The position numbers and the translations under genes are program-made. This document shows, piece by piece, positions 3,298-5,830 of a stretch of DNA of 5,830 bases. This stretch comes from Pseudomonadota bacterium (GTDB lineage Bacteria; Myxococcota_A; Polyangia; Polyangiales; Sandaracinaceae). The stretch covers positions 1-5,830 of the forward strand of contig JAEZBP010000711.1 in assembly GCA_023427125.1 (NCBI GenBank), given 5' to 3'. Numbering within the stretch: position 1 is the stretch's first letter; each line of letters opens with the position of its first letter. The notes under the pieces are model-generated. The model was not told where the DNA came from and made no database searches. It saw nothing but the letters and a program-made list of their open reading frames with translations.

Positions 3298-5830
3298 ATG
3301 CTCTCCAAGCGCAACCTGAAATCCGACTTTCCGAACACGGAGCGCTTCGAGATCCGGCGCCGCTTGGGGTCCGGCTCGTTCGGCGTGGTGTACGAAGGCT
3401 GGGATCGCGAGCGCGACGAGGCCGTCGCGCTGAAGTGGCTGAGTCACATCGACGCGGAGACCATCCACCGGTTCAAGAACGAGTTCCGCAGCCTCGCCGA
3501 GATCAGCCACCCGAACCTCGTGCAGCTCCACGAGCTCGCGAGCGACGGGAGCCTCTGGTTCTTCACGATGGAGCTGGTGCAGGGCGTCGTGCTGCCCGTG
3601 TATCTGCGGCCGGACTCGCTTCCGTCGAGCGCGGAGAGCATGGAGCGGATGGCGGTCGGCGGGAGCGGGATGGACGCTCCGGCGAACGTCCGACCGACGC
3701 GCTCGCACGCCGGCGCTCTCGACGTCGACGTGCAGCAGGTGCGCGCGGTGTTCTCGCAGCTCGCGCGCGGAGTCTACGCGCTGCACGAGGCCGGCAAGCT
3801 CCACCGCGATCTCAAGTGCCAGAACGTGATGGTCACCCCGGGGGGCCGCGTGGTGCTGCTGGACTTCGGGCTCGTGCTGCCGATCGGGAACGATCGCATC
3901 GCCGAGGAGAGCGAGCTCGCGGGCACCCCGCTCTACATGGCGCCCGAGCAGTGCGCCGGCGCGCCGGCCGATCGCGCGGCGGACTGGTACGCGGTGGGCG
4001 TGATGCTCTTCCGCGCGCTGACCGATCGCTTCCCCTTCGACGGCCGCATGTACGACGTGATGCGCGCCAAGCAGGCGGAGGACGCCCCGCTCGTGCGCGA
4101 GCTCGTGCCTGACGTCCCGGCCGAGCTCGCGGAGCTCACGCGGCGCTTGCTCGCGCGCCGCGCGGAGGATCGGCCGTCCGGACCCGAGATCCTGGAGCTG
4201 CTCGGCGGCTCGGGCGGGCCGGCCGTCGCGTTCCCTCCAGGGCCCGCGGAGGTCTTCGTCGGGCGCCGCCGAGAGCTCGAGATGCTTCAGGCCGCGCTCC
4301 GCGATGACGGCCCGACCGCGATCTACGTCCACGGGCCGAGCGGCATCGGCAAGACCGCGCTCGTGCGCCGCTTCCTCGACCGGCTGCGCGAGAGCGCGCC
4401 GGACACGCTGATCCTCGAGGGGCGCTGCTTCGAGCGCGAGCGCCTCCCGTACAAGGCCCTCGATCGTGTCGTCGACAGCCTGGTGCTCGAGCTGCGGCGC
4501 ATGCCGGTCGAGCGCCAGCGGGAGCTCGTCCCGCTCCACGCCCCGGACCTCGTCCGGGTGTTCCCCGCGCTGCTCCGGGTGCCGGGCTTCCGCGCGCTGA
4601 CCGGCGAGGCGAGCTCCGCGCCCGATCCCCAAGAGCAGCGGCGCCGCGCCATCGAGGCGTTCGGCGATCTCCTCCGCCGCCTCGCGCAGCGCCACGACGT
4701 CGTCGTGTTCATCGACGACCTGCAGTGGGGGGACCGCGACAGCGCCGGCGTGATCGCGCCGATGCTCGAGGTGGCCGGCATCCGCATCCTGTGGGTCGGC
4801 ACCTTCCGCACCGACGAGGCCGCCTCGAGCCCCTACCTCACGTACCTCGACGTCCTCGGCGCCGCGCGACCGGGGACGACGCTGGTGGATGTGGCGGAGC
4901 TCGATCGAGCCGAGGCGCGCGCGCTCCTCGAGGCGCGGCTCGCGGGCTCGGAGCACGACGACGGGCTCATCGACGCGCTCGCGCGCGACGCCGCCGGCAG
5001 CCCGCTCTTCATCGATCTGCTCGTGCGCCGGGCGCAGGCGAGCGCGCTGCGCCCCCTCGATCTCGCGGCGGTGATCGCGGAGCGGATGGAGGAGCTCGCG
5101 CCCGAGGCTCGCCAGCTCGTCTCGGTCCTCGCGGTGCGAGGCCGCCCGCTCGCTCGCGAGCTCGCCACGGAGCTCGCGGGGCCGCTCGACGTCACGACGC
5201 TGACGCAGCTCCGCAACGGCCGGCTGATCCGCATCCGCGAGGGCGAAGAGGGCGAGGAGCTCGAGCTCTATCACGATCGCATCCGCGAGACGGTCGCGGC
5301 GCGCCTCGCCAAGGAGGAGGAGCGCGACCTGCACGCGCGGCTCGCCTCGCTGCTGGAGGGCCGCGGGGCCGACGCCGAGAGCCTCGCGTACCACCATCGC
5401 GGCGCGCAGCAGCTCCCCGAGGCGTTCCGATTCACGCTGGAGGCCGCGCGCGGGGCGGAGCGGGCGCTGGCGTTCGAGCGCGCCGCCGAGCTCTACCGCG
5501 GCGCCATCGAGCTGGGCGCTCGAGCGGGCGGCCCCGACGTGGACATCGCGGCGCTCCGCACCGCGGAGGCAGACGCGCTCAAGAACGCGGGCCGCGGCGC
5601 CGAGGCGGCGCACGTCTACCTCGTGGCCGCCGCGGGCAGCCCGCGCGACAAGGCCATCGCGCTCCGTCGCCTCGCGGGCGAGCAGTACCTCTTGAGCGGC
5701 CATCTCGACGAGGGGCGCGCCGTCCTGCGCACGGTGCTGAGGGAGTTCGGCATGTCGCTGCCGGAGCACCCGGTGCGCGCGCTGGCGGAGTTCGTGTTCC
5801 GACGCGGCCAGGTGCGGGTGCGCGGCCTCG
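3298..5830 (+). CDS. Ser/Thr protein kinase fused to AAA/STAND-type ATPase and TPR-like region (3' end outside window)
   Basis: The frame runs from the ATG at 3298 to the window end without a stop, giving 844 visible residues. An in-frame TAA at 3259-3261 and no other start codon after it make 3298 the only sensible start; the ribosome-binding site is weak. Residues 17-301 form a complete kinase domain: Gly loop GSGSFGVV (24-31), Lys46 in VALK, Glu62 in helix C, HRDLKCQN (169-176), DFG (189-191), APE (215-217), Asp229 and Arg292. All catalytic residues are present, so activity is expected; Ser205 and Thr210 lie in the activation segment. An unusual Ser/Met/Gly-rich insert occupies about 103-141. 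Residues 319-570 are a P-loop ATPase with the start motif FVGRRREL, Walker A GPSGIGKT (346-353), Walker B VVVFIDD (468-474), TFRTDE and GSPLF (567-571). LYHDRIRETV (657-666) and helical Ala/Glu/Leu-rich repeats from about 680 resemble the TPR part of PknK-like kinases. It is probably a cytosolic signalling protein; its input and targets are unknown. Confidence 0.92.
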   Translation, partial: MLSKRNLKSDFPNTERFEIRRRLGSGSFGVVYEGWDRERDEAVALKWLSHIDAETIHRFKNEFRSLAEISHPNLVQLHELASDGSLWFFTMELVQGVVLPVYLRPDSLPSSAESMERMAVGGSGMDAPANVRPTRSHAGALDVDVQQVRAVFSQLARGVYALHEAGKLHRDLKCQNVMVTPGGRVVLLDFGLVLPIGNDRIAEESELAGTPLYMAPEQCAGAPADRAADWYAVGVMLFRALTDRFPFDGRMYDVMRAKQAEDAPLVRELVPDVPAELAELTRRLLARRAEDRPSGPEILELLGGSGGPAVAFPPGPAEVFVGRRRELEMLQAALRDDGPTAIYVHGPSGIGKTALVRRFLDRLRESAPDTLILEGRCFERERLPYKALDRVVDSLVLELRRMPVERQRELVPLHAPDLVRVFPALLRVPGFRALTGEASSAPDPQEQRRRAIEAFGDLLRRLAQRHDVVVFIDDLQWGDRDSAGVIAPMLEVAGIRILWVGTFRTDEAASSPYLTYLDVLGAARPGTTLVDVAELDRAEARALLEARLAGSEHDDGLIDALARDAAGSPLFIDLLVRRAQASALRPLDLAAVIAERMEELAPEARQLVSVLAVRGRPLARELATELAGPLDVTTLTQLRNGRLIRIREGEEGEELELYHDRIRETVAARLAKEEERDLHARLASLLEGRGADAESLAYHHRGAQQLPEAFRFTLEAARGAERALAFERAAELYRGAIELGARAGGPDVDIAALRTAEADALKNAGRGAEAAHVYLVAAAGSPRDKAIALRRLAGEQYLLSGHLDEGRAVLRTVLREFGMSLPEHPVRALAEFVFRRGQVRVRGL

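Noticed and set aside
3166..5769. A very long open frame on the minus strand opposite the kinase gene, continuous with the hotdog gene
   Set aside because: The plus-strand frame holds all kinase and ATPase motifs in order. The antisense translation is an Arg/Glu/His/Ala-rich low-complexity sequence without domains, typical of a shadow frame in GC-rich DNA.

Overview
The window is very GC-rich DNA with strong G/C preference at third codon positions and dense coding. Large Ser/Thr kinase-ATPase fusions, several secreted lipoproteins and long cysteine-rich tandem-repeat proteins together suggest a myxobacterium (Myxococcota, perhaps a Sandaracinus-like Polyangiales member). The taxon is inferred from gene style, not from a marker gene. 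No rRNA, tRNA, CRISPR array or mobile element is visible.

Layout, left to right. The 3' end of an unrecognised gene (+, to 185) meets, tail to tail, a small minus-strand lipoprotein with a pre-peptidase-C-terminal-like beta domain (189-767). A 111-bp divergent spacer (768-878) with an inverted repeat over a candidate promoter separates it from the most distinctive gene here. That gene (879-2243, +) encodes a predicted lipoprotein of 454 residues, 91 of them cysteine. It has 13 tandem six-cysteine repeats followed by a 12-cysteine C-terminal module. It converges on a minus-strand two-gene unit: a hotdog-fold protein (2665-3165), overlapping by 17 bp with yjbQ (2265-2681), which has a near-ideal ribosome-binding site inside the upstream gene. 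A 132-bp divergent spacer (3166-3297) with a G/C-tract follows. Then comes a large protein (3298 to beyond the window end) with an intact Ser/Thr kinase domain, an AAA/STAND-type ATPase domain and the beginning of a helical, TPR-like region.

How they fit together: the left half looks like a cell-envelope pair of divergently transcribed predicted lipoproteins. The middle is a small, translationally coupled pair of soluble proteins of uncertain metabolic role. The right is a signalling gene whose C-terminus is outside the window. Nothing in the sequence links these three blocks into one pathway. I do not see a clear new multi-gene system; the cysteine-repeat lipoprotein is the best candidate for something under-described.
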